Positions 1-12,514 of a DNA stretch of 64,000 bases are shown piece by piece. A program made the position numbers and the translations under genes. Below the pieces are notes generated by a model. That model saw only the letters and a program-made list of their open reading frames with translations. It had not been told where the DNA came from and did no database searches. Position 1 is the first letter of the stretch. Each line of letters opens with the position of its first letter. The stretch covers positions 83,140 to 147,139 of the forward strand of contig VZRZ01002000.1 of the NCBI GenBank assembly GCA_013398175.1, given 5' to 3'. This DNA comes from Climacteris rufus (taxonomy: Eukaryota; Chordata; Aves; Passeriformes; Climacteridae).

Positions 1-3000
1 TGCTCCATGGGCTCCATTTGCCACCTGTGGGGTTTCTGGTTGGAATTTCCTGGGTTTGTCCTTTGTCTCTATAAACTGACTCTTGAGAAACTTCCACGCT
101 CCATGGATTCCAGGCTATGGAAATAACAGCCTTAGGATAAAAATCATTGAACTTTACAGACTGAAGCCACTGTGCTGAGGAAAGCTTTTCACCTTTAGTT
201 GGGTGAAACCCGGATTTTTACTTTTTTTATTTTTTTTTTTTTAGTGACAAAGAATCTATCTCACTTGGACTGAAATTTGGGAAGACATGGGAGAAACACA
301 GAGCTACTGCCAGATTCGCTTCATGGATTTCTTTCCTGCAGGTTTTTTTGCTTCCATGACAACCTCATTTCCTTCTCCTTTGCTGGGACAAGACTTTTGG
401 GGTTTCAGGAGACAACATGAAACACAACACTGAGCAGAGGCTCTCAAACCAACACCCCAGACATGGCAGGCTGTTCTTACTCCAGACTTACAGCGGGTAG
501 GAAGATACAAACAGTGACAATGTGTAAAGACCCTGTGCTCAGGAAGTGTGAGCACAGCTGGGGAAGCACTGCCAGAGCCTGTCTGGAGTGTGCACCGGTT
601 CAGGCAACCCCTGCCTGCTGCAAGCTCGTCCCCAAGGGAGGTTACCAGGCCATTCCCAGAGGCACAGAAACAGGGCTCCCGCAGTCCCCAGGCACAGGAG
701 TGAACTGCCCGTGTTCTCCTGCAGGGACACGTGCTCCAGGGATGGAGAACCAGGAGACAAATGAGCACAATCTGTTGCTGACTCCCACCTAGGACTCCTG
801 GCCACCAAGAGACATCCCGTGGGATAAAACACAAAGCAAACAGCTTTGCCAGCACACCTCTGGTGGGAATCCAAACCACAGCTACCCAAGGAGAGCTGGC
901 AGGTCAGGCAGCCCGGATGCATGTGGCTCAGCACACACAGAGCCTTCATTACAGCATGCTGGTGGTGGAATGATGTGTTGCTGTCCGGGGAAACAGCCCA
1001 TTCCAGGAGGATGTGTGATGTCCTGCTCCCCAGCGTGTTCCCAGAGCTCCATCCCAGCATCCCTGGCCAACCTCACCTCGAGCCCTGCATTCCCTGCCCC
1101 CCCTGGGGCTTTGCTTTTCCCCAGCAAAGGAAATAACTGTGGCACAGCTACAAGGAAATGAAAACAATCTTGGGGTGCACGACTTATCCCTTTTAAATTC
1201 AATTTCCATTAAAAAATACGGCATAAATGAAACATTTCCTTAAAAAAAAAGCAATTGCAAGACTGGGTTAAATGTCTGTGGGCACCGGTTCCCATTACTG
1301 TTACACCTCTGACAAAAAGTACTTACAAACAACAGCAATTCTTAGCACAGACACGCCCAGGTACCATAAACCAGGCCCCAAACAGAGGGGTGGGACTTGG
1401 GTTTGATATAAAAGAGTTTGAAGATATATCTGAGTGACTTTTCAAAACCTAAATTTTAGAGCAGTTCAGGACCAGAGGATTTTGAATTTCTTGTTTTGTT
1501 TCAAAGACTTGGTTCTTATTAACCTGCACAGTACTTGGAGGAGTTTGTCCTTAGATGTCCAGAGCACACCAAGTTGTTCCTCATGAAATCCTAACTTTTA
1601 AAATGTGAAGATAAAAAGAAAAAGAAAGACAAACCCTGGTTATTCACAGAAGTATGTTGTAAGGAATCACGTAAGGAAAAAGCCACAAGTCAAACGGATC
1701 CCAAATAATTAACAGAAATCTCAGAGAGGCTGAATGTTGTGTGTGAGAAGCAGTGCCACACACACTGTGCAGGAATTTGAAAGCTGCCAGTCCAAATAAT
1801 CCTGGTTACTCTGCTCAGTCTGCTCAGCAAACACACACAGAGGAATAAAACACAAAAAAACTCATGGCAAATATGAAGCTCAGATTTTTGAGCAACACGA
1901 GTGTTCGATCAGCAACACCAACCAATCGAAGGTGTCACTCAGCCTGACCAACTCACGGTGGGGAGAAAAGTCTGGGCAGAGACTCCTTCTCTTCACACAT
2001 GCAAATCTGGGTACAAGGGATGAAGGCTCAGTGGCTCTTAGTAAAAGCAAGGAGCAAAGATAGGCAGGAAATAGGAAGTGGTTTAAGTCCAACTCTTCTA
2101 CACAAAAGCCAAGGAGCTGAGCCAGCACAAAGGGAGCCTTGGGACACAGCCTGGCAGCTACAGACTCACCCTGCCAGGGCAAGGAGCAGGGCAATTCTCA
2201 CAAGGGTTTAACGGGTGTTGGAGATGCTGGGCACCCACTTGTGCTGCTCACTGAGAGCTTGGAGCGGTGCTGAGCTGCCAGGGCATGGATTCCAGAGGTG
2301 CCACATGGACAAAGTTGTTCCTAGAAAGCCCAGCTGCTGATTTTGTCTGCTTAATAATTTACTGGCTATGACTGTAACCTCCTAAAACTTCCCTGTCAAC
2401 TGTGGATTGCTCTCTGGCTCCTGTCAGCACAACATCCAACACGAGCACCTATGTGTCCCTGTACCTGATGAAAGATTTATCCATGTCTGCTTCACATACA
2501 CAAGTATCTGCACAGAAAGAAACACATAATAAAGGCCTGCAGAATATCCAGGTAAAAGTTCCGAGTCAACAGATATTCCTTCATACTCCAAGGAATATTT
2601 TTAAAGGTGCATGAAAAATAAAACAAGAGGAAATAAATGATCAAATATTCTCCTTTTAAAAAGAAACCTTGCTAGCCCTACCCTCACAACAAAGGGCATG
2701 TTCTAGGCATTATCAGCAATAGTTTGGAACACATCTAGTACCAGAAAATGCAAGACACTCCTTTTGTTAGCGACCCCTCATTCCTCTACTTAGCAGAAGA
2801 TGCACTAGAGGTTTAAAACAGTTTATCTCAATAGCCAGTCCCTTCTCTTGAGGCAGGAAAGCTCTGCTGGGCTGTTCCCCAGCCCAGTCCCAGCTAATTA
2901 CCTGTACCTCATTACTGTGGCTTTCTGACTGACTTCCTCACTGCAAAAAGATCTTCCCGAAGGCCACAGGTTAATCTCTGGGAGGAGCACCACAGTTTGC

Positions 3001-3239
3001 ACTATCCCGAGCTTTAAAATCGGTCACGACACTCAGCACAAAAATACAACCACCTCCCCCCTTTAAACTCCCGCTGAAGAGTCTGCAAAGAAGCCTTGTT
3101 CAACTGGCATCTGAATCGCTCTGTATTGCCACAGCAGCACTTGGTGCCATCCTGCAGGCGCCCTTCCAGCTGCTTTTATTTTATCGTCGTGACTGCAGCG
3201 AACAAAAGGGATCTCAGAGCGAGCCCAGAGGGTCCCTGA
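1..3239. other. Intron-like sequence left of the CpG island
   Basis: No exon, repeat family or RNA gene was recognised here apart from the poly(T) tract. It is probably ARHGAP32 intron, downstream of the CpG island in the direction of transcription. Open frames have no recognisable content. Confidence 0.6.
222..242. repeat. Poly(T) tract
   Basis: Seven T, one A, then thirteen T. No recognisable retroelement body is attached. Confidence 0.9.
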
Positions 3240-3256
3240 GGCTGTGCGCTACTCAC

Positions 3257-3362
3257 CGCTGCTGCAGCGCTCTGTGCTCTCCATGGACGGGCTCCGCAGC
3301 CCCGGCCCGGCGGCTCCAGCTCTCCCGCAGCTGCCGGCGCGGGCTCGGCGGGCTCGGCGGGC
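3257..3362 (-). other. Candidate first exon within CpG island (5' part lost in gap)
   Basis: The minus strand reads out of the gap as GC-rich leader sequence, then an ATG at 3284-3282 encoding MESTERCSS plus one base, then the donor G|GTGAGTAGC at 3257/3256. The exon would therefore end in phase 1. The ARHGAP32 exon at 25142-25226 ends in phase 0, so if this exon were spliced to the same downstream exon, this ATG would be out of frame. It may then be a non-coding leader, with translation starting further down. The transcription start is probably inside the gap. Confidence 0.42.
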
Positions 3363-3706
3363 NNNNNNNNNNNNNNNNNNNNNNNNNNNNNNNNNNNNNN
3401 NNNNNNNNNNNNNNNNNNNNNNNNNNNNNNNNNNNNNNNNNNNNNNNNNNNNNNNNNNNNNNNNNNNNNNNNNNNNNNNNNNNNNNNNNNNNNNNNNNNN
3501 NNNNNNNNNNNNNNNNNNNNNNNNNNNNNNNNNNNNNNNNNNNNNNNNNNNNNNNNNNNNNNNNNNNNNNNNNNNNNNNNNNNNNNNNNNNNNNNNNNNN
3601 NNNNNNNNNNNNNNNNNNNNNNNNNNNNNNNNNNNNNNNNNNNNNNNNNNNNNNNNNNNNNNNNNNNNNNNNNNNNNNNNNNNNNNNNNNNNNNNNNNNN
3701 NNNNNN
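3363..3706. other. Assembly gap (344 N)
   Basis: A run of 344 undetermined bases lies in the middle of the CpG island. Open frames drawn across it consist mostly of unknown residues and carry no information. Gaps of this kind are common in GC-rich avian promoters. Confidence 1.
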
Positions 3707-5139
3707 CGGCTGCACCGCCCGGGCGGCTGCACCGGACAAACCCGGCCGGCGGCGGGCGCCGCTCGCCCGAAAGCCGGCGGGGCTCAGGGCAGGCTGCTCC
3801 CTCGCTGTCCCTTCCCTCCACCGCTGGCAGCCCCCCGCAGCCCCCGGCGCTGTGCGGGATGTGCCCCGCCGCCGAGGCGCTCCCTGCCCACAGCAAAGCA
3901 GCGCTGAACGAGGCCACGTTTGGTGCCACAGCCCTCCCTGCTCAGGGAACAGCCTGAACTGTCTGACCCCCCTGTCCGAGCGGTCCGTGTGACCGCGGAG
4001 TGAATGAGACTCATCTGAAAAAGCCAATATTGAAGGTCATTATTCACTGGCTGGATTTTATCTTTCAGCACCTGAGCCCCAATAAACACTAACAGGGAGA
4101 TCACCCCCTTCCCCACAGACCCAAAAACTTGGGTTCACTTTAGTTTTCAATTTTTAAATTTTGAGTGGTAATTTAACCACTCACAGAACGATTATTCTAA
4201 CAAACACCGCACCACGTGCTGCTGCTACTGCAATTTCACTTCTCCAGTCCAGAATACCCAGGTCTAGTCCTTTCCATGCAGAAAGAGGGATTTTGGGAAT
4301 CACTGGCCATGGAAGTAGTTCTGTCCCAGGCAGCCTGGTGATTATTTCACCACGGAAAGGAAGGAATGCCCTCAGCACCCTCTTCTCACACCCCCCTCTC
4401 TGAACTCCAAGGTTAATGTGCAGTCTTAAGATCTGACACTTTCTTAGAACAACCTCATGCTTTTATTATGTTTGGACATAAAGTTCCTTGGACAAATTCA
4501 GGTGTAATTCTGCAGTCCAAGTCAGGGCAGTATCAAACAAAGTCAGAAGCTGCAGGTCTCTGTCAGCATCTTCATCTTCCAAGAGCCAAGAGGAGCTTTT
4601 GCCCTGAATACATCAGAAGTCAGTCCTGGATTTCATTTCTGATTTTACTGTAGCTGAAGCGCTGTCTGAAGCAGCCACTGTGCTTGGGGCTGGCAGTGTC
4701 AGAGCCGGGCTGGGCAGCCCAGCAATGCCAGGGAATGGGCAGGCAGCAGGCAGCAGGGCCAGCGGAGCGGGCTGCTCCCTCAGCATCACACAGCAGCAAT
4801 TCCGTCACTCTCAGCTCAGCTCTGCAGGGAACACATCTCCCAGGTCTCCTGTGCACTTCTCAGATTCATTTCTCTGCCAGTGCAGTGAGGGGACAGAGAG
4901 CTCTGCCCATTCCAGCCCTGGTACCTCTGCTCCTCCCAAGGACAATTCTCCCAGTTTTCCCCATTTGTTGCCTACACTGACAACAAACTTCCATCTATTT
5001 TACGTGTCCCTTGTCCACGTCCTCCACGACAGTGTAACACAACATCCTGATGCCCAAAAAGCATCTTCACATGACTATGAAGACAATTAATCAGCTTTTC
5101 TTTTTCACACATGCCGAGCGTAGCACAGCACAGGACAGG

Positions 5140-5215
5140 AACATACACTTTCAGGGCAGGAACATACATTTTTAGTATAAGGAAATGCATTTTTAGTATA
5201 GGAACATAAACTTTT
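5140..5215. repeat. Small degenerate tandem repeat
   Basis: AGGAACATACACTTTCAGGG, AGGAACATACATTTTTAGTAT, AGGAAATGCATTTTTAGTAT and AGGAACATAAACTTTT follow one another, about four imperfect units of 17-23 bases. Confidence 0.75.
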
Positions 5216-5992
5216 CAAGCCTTCTTCATCAGCTGATAGTGATTTCCCTCTCTTCAAAGTTTCTCTTTGTTCTTTCAGATCTGAAAATACCCTTGAGAAT
5301 TTGTAATGCTCAATGAAAGCTGTTTAAAGAATCGAAAATTTGCATTGTTAGAAAGAAACTCAATTTCTTTCCCACCCAATGCCCTATTTCTTCCAAGCCT
5401 TGGAAATTTCCTGTCCACTAAAGAATCAAGAAGGCATTACACTGGAAAACGTATCAGAAGGTGCCACTGGTTACTGCATTTTCAGGTATGATAAGTTGGG
5501 AAAATTTATGAGATTGCTTCTCATAACCCCAAATAAATGAGACTGTGAGGTTCTGCAACATGAAGAAATAAACATTTAGTAAAGGTTTATGAAGGAAAGC
5601 AGTGCTTATAAATTACATAGCTTGGGCCACCCCGTGAGCAGCCTTTTTTTCAGCCAAACAGAGCAGTAATCAGCAAGAAAGATCCTTCCACCTCCTGCTC
5701 TCTCCTTAGTCCCTCAGTGCATCTGATTCCCAATCCCCTCCTGCACCTGGTCTTTTCTGATAAAATTAAAAAGCAATTCCTGACACAGAGTTGGTGCCAC
5801 TACACATCATAATGTGCAGCCTGGCCTGTCATGGACAAAGGGATTATAGGAAGTGACAATGAAGGAAATCCCTTCTGAGGATGGCAACATTTGCTGAGGC
5901 AGAAAGCATCCTGAAATGACCTGTAAGAGGCAAGAGGGGAATGTCTGAATGGGGCCCCTACCACACATTAGCCTGGATTTTGGTAACTGACA

Positions 5993-6046
5993 TCACAGAA
6001 TCATTCAGGTTAGAAAAGACCTCCAAAATCATCAAGTCCAACGTTT
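5993..6046 (-). repeat. CR1-type fragment (short)
   Basis: CACAGAATCATTCAGGTTAG...AAGACCTCCAAAATCATCAAGTCCAAC matches the 3' tip of avian CR1-type repeats in antisense. Only about 54 bases remain. Confidence 0.7.
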
Positions 6047-7666
6047 GAGTGAAGAATTAACATGTATGGTTTATAAACACATGAAACTGAAAAGGATCTT
6101 ACCAGTGTAAGACAAGCCTCATCACAAATTTTGTTCCTTCTCATAAACTAGTTCTGGTACTTGCTCACATAATTCCTACCAGAGAGCTAATTTCCCTCTA
6201 AGAGGGAAAAATCCACCAGCAAATAACCAAAATAATTCTCACTCCCTCAACTGACAAATCACATTTTAACCAGCCTCGATATGGATATTCTCTAAATTGA
6301 TTTCATTAAATGAAACCATTGCTCTCATCCTCACAAACAACAACATCCAGCTCTCGCTGGCACAAGTAGATCAGAAGCCTGGTCGAATTTCCAACTCTGA
6401 GATAATTTCTCTTTGATCTCCTTGGTGCTGGGGGTGTTCCTGGAATCAGGGATGAGCTGGGGCAGTTTCACAGTGCAGTCAAGGTGCCTCACACCCACCA
6501 GCTTCATCCCTCCATCTTCTAGAGGAACAAAGCAAAATTTTCTTTGAACTTGCCTTTCCTAGAGACTCTTTCCTAGAGAAATCACCCCAATTTTCCCAGA
6601 ACCCAAATGAAACGGCTCTGTTGACTCAGAGAGCATCATCCAGGAGTGACACCACGTGTCCTGCCAGAGACAAACCCCTCACAAGCACCTACACACCACC
6701 ACCACCACCAGGCATCACTGTCCCCTGGCCCCACGGAGCCAAATTCCCTCAAAATTCCCTCTGGCTGCAAACCAACCTCTGCTTCCAACAGAAACTCCCA
6801 TCAAACTGCACATCCAGCAGCCAGGGAGCAAACCCAGGCTGTCTCCAAAGGAAACCACCCCCAGTCACGGGCTGCTGGCCCTGGTGGGTGCAATGCCAGA
6901 CGTGGAAAAGGGCACTTGGATACTGCAGGCACCGTGTGTCAGTCCTTACACCACAGCCATGCTCCCAGAGGGAAAAGCAAATACCTTCCACATCACTGTT
7001 CAAAGTAAAGCTAATTCAGCTAATGATGGGTTACAGCCACTCCTGGCACGGCTGGAATACAGTGACTCCAGGGCTCTGCTAGGATTCTGGCACGCTCAGC
7101 AATTCAAAAAAGAGTAAAAATGCCCCTGATCTTCCAGCTCTCCACAAAATAGACTTTTTTTAAAAAGTCCTCAGCCAAATTTGGAACATTTCAAACCCTA
7201 TGAATGGCTCCAGTTTAATTTGTTGTTTGGGTCTGTGTTGATTAACACATGTAAATACAGGCAGCTGGTGTTACCTCTCCCTATTCCCATTTCACACCCT
7301 ATTAAAACCTGGTTTCACAATTAATTGAAAGCAAAACGGGATTGTTCAGAAATGAATCTTCTCTGACAACCTCACCATGCTGAGGTCTCATCACAGCCCC
7401 CATCCTGGCAGCATCCAGAATCCAACATCCTGGACATCACACACCACCACCAAAACAGTGCTGGGCAGGGAAACCAAACCCCTCAGGTTACACATTTCTC
7501 AGCACAGGAGAGGGGAGGATTCTTCTGTCCTCCTGGCAGGAAAACTGCATGTTCACATACACAGATTTTAAGAGGTCAAAGTACAAATGAAGACAGACAA
7601 TGAAGCAGTATTTCTCCTGCACCCCAAGTATCCAAAACCAGGTCCAATGAACAGCCCCGCCAGGTT

Positions 7667-7811
7667 CAAATGCCTCCAGTGTGGTGCAGGAGGGATTTGC
7701 ATCAGCCTGGAGTCAGGACTGCATTTCATGAGCCAAGAAAGCACAGCAATAACCACTGGATGTAAACACCTGATGACCTCTGGGCATGCTCTGAACCCCA
7801 AAACCTCATTT
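7667..7811. repeat. 145-bp dispersed repeat, copy 1
   Basis: This block (CAAATGCCTCCAGTGTG... to ...GAACCCCAAAACCTCATTT) aligns without gaps to 10420-10564, about 85% identical by eye. Shared landmarks are GGGATTTGC, TCAGCCTGGAG, TTCATGAGCCA, ACTGGATGTAAACACCT and CATGCTCTGAACCCCAA. Homology stops abruptly at both ends. I do not recognise the family. Confidence 0.8.
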
Positions 7812-9229
7812 ATTCTCTTGGTAAAAATGCAGCTCTTTGGAGCTGCCTGCAATTAGAAGCAGTAGAAGACCTCTGCTGTCCTGACTTTGCAGAGCACAGG
7901 AATCCTGAGAGCCCTTTGCACACTAGATGGCATTGCACTACAAATTATGGCAGGGATTGGGATGGGATTCTGGAGCCTGGAACAGCAGCAGAAGTATCCT
8001 CCTGCTCCTGCAGCCCCGGGTTTCCATGAGTAAAGCTCAGCCCAACTGTGTGAGCATTTACAGGGCCAAGACAATGGAGATGGCTCTGGAAGAGGAACCA
8101 GCACTTGGTGGCTTCACATTAAAACAAAGAGGCAATTAAATTAAAGGACCTGCTTGATTTATTCATTTATTTAAAAGAAAAGTGGCTTTGCCACAAAACA
8201 AAATGTCCTTTCTCTCTCTGTCTCCCCCTGGACCAAGCAGGATCCTCCTTGTGGCTGCTGCCAATCAAGTGCACAGCCACAGCATCCCCATCAGCCTGTG
8301 AGGGGACCATTACTGGTATTTATTTGGCTCATTCAAGAATTGCTTACACAGAAACACCACGTGAATGGGCCAGGCATGAGGGGTTTTACCGGTTTTGTGC
8401 ATCATTTTTTAACAGGTTCGGTTGATGTGCTGGTAACATCTATAAGGATATAAACCACCTCCAATCCATAACATGTTGTTTAAGCTTATTGAGAAGTGCA
8501 TTCATCCAGAGTCAAAAAAATAAGAATAAGGCAGTGAATACCATTTTTTATACAGCTCTGTAAGATGTATACAGGTTTTATCTTCCTGCATATGGCATTT
8601 CATAAAACTGCTGACTTTCAAGGAAAGTGCATTAAAATCACTTAGTTAGTTATGACTGTCTTTTCTTCTCTGAGCTCCAAAATCCATTACATTCTGTGGG
8701 AGGCCAGTGACAGTTTTACTCAGAGTCTGCTTTTCCATTTGCTGGAAACAAGCACATTATTCCTCTGAGAGAACTGAAAATTGATACAGCCCTGTCATTC
8801 CAAGCTATTAGTGTCTTACTCACTTCTCCTGTTTTCTCCCCCACTAAATCAATATTAACTTTTTTCCACACTGATAAGAATCAAAGTCACTGGAAAAAAT
8901 GCCTTATATACCTGAGATATCAGCAGGAGTGCCAAGGGAGGAGAAAAAACAACACAGAACCCACAGAAGCAGTGATTTTGATGGAGAGAATAGTGCTGCA
9001 GCAATGAGAAGCTTAATTGGCTTAAGGGAGTCATAGATCCTGTCTCAATGTCACATTTTCTAAGCACCTTTTCTCCTCAGTGTGCAGATACATTTCTGCT
9101 GTGATTTCTCACCCTCCTGTCACCCAAAGAGAGGGATTTGTGTGATCTGAACTGTGCTGAGTAAGAGTGGGGATTTTGCACATACAGAGAAGCAGAACCA
9201 AGAAACTGAACTTGTGGAGCAAAGGCAGG

Positions 9230-10176
9230 AAACACAACTTCCCAAAGCCCACAGGGGAACACAACTTCCCAAAGCCCACCCAGGAACACAACTTCCCAAA
9301 GCCCACAGGGGAACACAACTTCCCAAAGCCCACAGGGTAAACACAACTTCCCAAATCTCAGAGGGGAACACAACTTCCCAAAGCCCACCCAGGAACACAA
9401 CTTCCCAAAGCCCACACAGGGGAACACAACTTCCCAAAGCCCACAGGGCAAACACAACTTCCCAAATCTCAGAGGGGAACACAACTTCCCAAAGCCCACC
9501 CAGGAACACAACTTCCCAAAGCCCACAGGGGAACACAACTTCCCAAAGCCCACCCAGGAACACAACTTCCCAAAGCCCACAGGGGAACACAACTTCCCAA
9601 AGCCCACCCAGGAACACAACTTCCCAAAGCCCACAGGGGAACACAACTTCCCAAAGCCCACCCAGGAACACAACTTCCCAAAGCCCACAGGGGAACACAA
9701 CTTCCCAAAGCCCACCCAGGAACACAACTTCCCAAAGCCCACAGGGGAACACAACTTCCCAAAGCCCACCCAGGAACACAACTTCCCAAAGCCCACAGGG
9801 GAACACAACTTCCCAAAGCCCACAGGGTAAACACAACTTCCCAAATCTCAGAGGGGAACACAACTTCCCAAAGCCCACCCAGGAACACAACTTCCCAAAG
9901 CCCACAGGGGAACACAACTTCCCAAAGCCCACCCAGGAACACAACTTCCCAAAACACACAGGGGAACACAACTTCCCAAAGCCCACCCAGGAACACAACT
10001 TCCCAAAGCCCACAGGGGAACACAACTTCCCAAAGCCCACCCAGGAACACAACTTCCCAAAACACACAGGGGAACACAACTTCCCAAAGCCCACCCAGGA
10101 ACACAACTTCCCAAAGCCCACAGGGAAAACACAACTTCCCAAAGCCCACAGGGGAACACAACTTCCCCAAGCACAC
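9230..10176. repeat. 27-bp minisatellite, about 35 units, alternating A/B types
   Basis: Units start AACACAACTTCCCAAAGCCC and end either ACAGGGG (type A) or ACCCAGG (type B). Through most of the array A and B alternate, giving a 54-bp dimer. Marker units with CCCAAATCTCAGAGGGG occur at about 9346, 9457 and 9836, each preceded by a unit ending in CAGGGTAA or CAGGGCAA. Units with AAAACACACAGG occur at about 9951 and 10059, exactly four units apart. Because 27 is a multiple of three and the units contain no stop, long open frames exist on both strands; they are not genes. Confidence 0.97.
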
Positions 10177-10419
10177 AAACAAACGTGCCCTGCAGAGCCT
10201 TGGAGCAGGAGCCTGCTTGTACCGTCCAGGACACACATAAATCTGAATTCCCAGGAGGAGCTGCCCTCCTGGCTCTCCTGGAGCAGTTCTGCTGGAACAC
10301 AGCCCCACTCCCACCCTTCCAGCCAGCAGGACTCAGTGCTGGGTGAGGAAGGAAAGCTGGAGGAAGCAGCAGCAGCACTCCTGACACTGCCAGGGTGGGA
10401 CACGCTCCCCTCCCAGCAC

Positions 10420-10564
10420 CAAATGCCTCCAGTTTGCTGTGGGAGGGATTTGCCTCAGCCTGGAGGCAGGACTGTCCTTCATGAGCCACAACAGCACAGC
10501 AGTGACAACTGGATGTAAACACCTCCCAACCTCTGGACATGCTCTGAACCCCAAGAGCTCATTT
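10420..10564. repeat. 145-bp dispersed repeat, copy 2
   Basis: This is the partner of 7667-7811, in the same orientation and of the same length. It starts about 240 bases beyond the end of the 27-bp minisatellite. It could be an unrecognised interspersed repeat or an old local duplication. Confidence 0.8.
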
Positions 10565-10763
10565 CTGACATATTTATAAATTGTACAAAATCAACCCACG
10601 ACCACAGAAATCTCCTCCTTGGGCTGGGTCAGTGTTTCTCCTGCCCTTTTCTACTCTTCAGCCCATCCTCCCTCCCAAGAAACCCTAAGCAACCATCAAG
10701 ATGAGCATTTTGAAAACTGGAAATTCACGATGCTAACATTTTATCACAACCATCTCCACCAAA

Positions 10764-10926
10764 TCATCAAATCCTAGAGTGGTCTGGATTGGAAGGGAAC
10801 TTAAAGCCCATTCAGTTCCACCCCCTGTCATGGGCAGGGACACCTTCCACTATCCCAGATATCCCAAGCCCCATTCAACCACTTGGACACTTCAGGGATG
10901 GGGAACTCCCAACCTCTCTAGGCAAC
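10764..10926 (-). repeat. CR1 LINE 3' fragment
   Basis: Antisense CR1 end: GGATTGGAAGGGAACTTAAAG, then ATGGGCAGGGACACCTTCCAC and CAAGCCCCATTCAACC. It is diverged and truncated. Confidence 0.85.
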
Positions 10927-12364
10927 TATGACAAAATGTACCTTTTCAAATGCTGAAGTATGCTCTGTAAATGAGAACAAGCAATGCTGACTCAGCTCGT
11001 TCAGGTTTATCCTTCCACTGCAGGCTCTCCAAAAGCCTCATCCATCAAAGATGAATGTCCCTGTCAGCATACTGTGACTAACACCTGACACTTTTTTCAG
11101 CCTCACCTGCCTGAGCAGGAACTTGCAGGACAGGGCCCAAGGCAGAATTCAGTGAAAAGGAGATCTGTGTCACCACAACCAAATCTGGGAACTCCTTCCC
11201 CATGACAAACATTATTTATTATCTGGCTCAACACCAACTTCTCTTGCTGACAAGAGGAGCAGCAAATGAAGGAAAATAATCTCCCCTTGGCTGGCAGGAG
11301 GAAGTGATAAAAGCTGAGAGAAACTTACTCCATTTCCTGACATGACCTCACAAGTGGGAAAGATCAACAACCACTGGTGTGGCCCAACCTGGCCCTGCTG
11401 GCCCTGAGCTGCGACCAACTGGGTGCACCCTGAGGGAACACAGGCACAGCCAGAGAACTCCCAGGCCTTTCCAATAAAGCCCTTCAGCTTCCCACTCCCC
11501 CTGGCCTGAGCTGGGGGAGGGTGCAAGAAAGATTTTGTGTGTCCATGCATGGGAAATACTTAAAAATGTCACATCTCCAATCGGCCCCCACCCTGCTTTT
11601 TCAGCCAAAGAAACTGAAAGTTCCTGTCCCACAGCTGGGTCAAAGGCACAGTGCAAATCTCACACATGTTTTACAGCACCACTTACATTTTTGTATGACT
11701 TGAGCAAGTGCTAAACATGGAATGGACCAGATGGAAGCACTTCCCTCAACTGAAGGGAGAATGGAGGGTGGAAAATCAGCAGGAGAGGTACATGGTCATA
11801 CTGATTTTCTAAAACAAAAGTTTTTCTAGGAGTGAAAACAAAAACCTCCCCCCTTAGCTGAATGTTGCATAAAAGCTTCAGCCAGACTAAAAGTATCTGG
11901 TGTTACCAGAACATTCACAACTCTTGGATTTATTGCATCTCCCCTACTGCTCATGTACACAGACACATCTATACACGTGGGGTTTGTCTCCTGCTGCTCA
12001 CAAATCCCCATCCTCACAGCTCCAGCACATCTGCCCCTGTCACACAGGGGACAAGGGACGAGCTGTGCCCTGCACAACTTCAACTGCTCTTCCACTGAAG
12101 AAAGGGGTGTCCCAGAGTACCTGCAGGCTTTGGGCATCACACAACTCACACGAGTATACAAATCCAAAACACAGCTGAGAAGTAACTCAACAGGTGTAGT
12201 GGGGCTAAGAACTAAATATTTTCTTCATATTGAAAAAAACTGACTACACTGTGCAGGTGTTTACCTGCTCTGCAAAGTAAATATCACCCAGACTGAAGAG
12301 AAACATTTATACAAGGTGCAGAACGAGCATGAATCAGTTTAGACAAGGCACAGTAACCTCCCTC

Positions 12365-12380
12365 ACACACACACACACAG
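12365..12380. repeat. Short (CA)n microsatellite
   Basis: There are about eight CA dinucleotides, immediately upstream of the CR1 fragment at 12408. Confidence 0.85.
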
Positions 12381-12407
12381 TTTTAACATGAGGTTTTACA
12401 TGATGCT

Positions 12408-12514
12408 GGAATCCCAGAATGGTTTGTTGGGAAGGGACCTTACAGCCCATCTCGTTCCACTCCCTGCCATGGGCAGGGACACCTTCCACTGTCCCAGGCT
12501 GCCTCATCCAAACT
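12408..12514 (-). repeat. CR1 LINE 3' fragment
   Basis: Antisense CR1 end: GGAATCCCAGAATGGTTTG, GGGAAGGGACCTTACAGCC and CCATGGGCAGGGACACC. It breaks off after about 105 bases. Confidence 0.85.

Larger units (their letters stand above)
3240..3975 (-). promoter_or_regulatory. CpG island, candidate internal promoter
   Basis: This block is dense in G, C and CpG (for example CGGCGGGCGCCGCTCGCC near 3750) and is flanked on both sides by AT-rich intron-like sequence. It is interrupted by the gap at 3363-3706. The left edge carries a minus-strand splice donor GTGAGT at 3256-3251, so transcription probably runs leftward, the same direction as ARHGAP32. The position, after the exon at 25142-25226, would fit a promoter for a shorter ARHGAP32 transcript; short RICS forms lacking the N-terminal part are known. 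A bidirectional or unrelated promoter cannot be excluded. Confidence 0.6.
3976..9229. other. Intron-like sequence between CpG island and 27-bp minisatellite
   Basis: Mostly unique AT-rich sequence with a short tandem repeat (5140), a short CR1 tip (5993) and one copy of the 145-bp repeat (7667). Near 4024, close to the island, are a CCAAT motif and GAAGGTCA, which could belong to the promoter. No coding exon was recognised. Confidence 0.6.

Noticed and set aside
3176..4027. Frames of 159-283 residues on both strands at the CpG island
   Set aside because: Over a third of each is unknown residues from the 344-N gap, and high GC makes stops rare.
9120..10518. Open frames of 427 and 454 residues on opposite strands
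   Set aside because: They run through the 27-bp minisatellite. The period is a multiple of three and has no stop, so all frames stay open; there is no domain and no splice structure.
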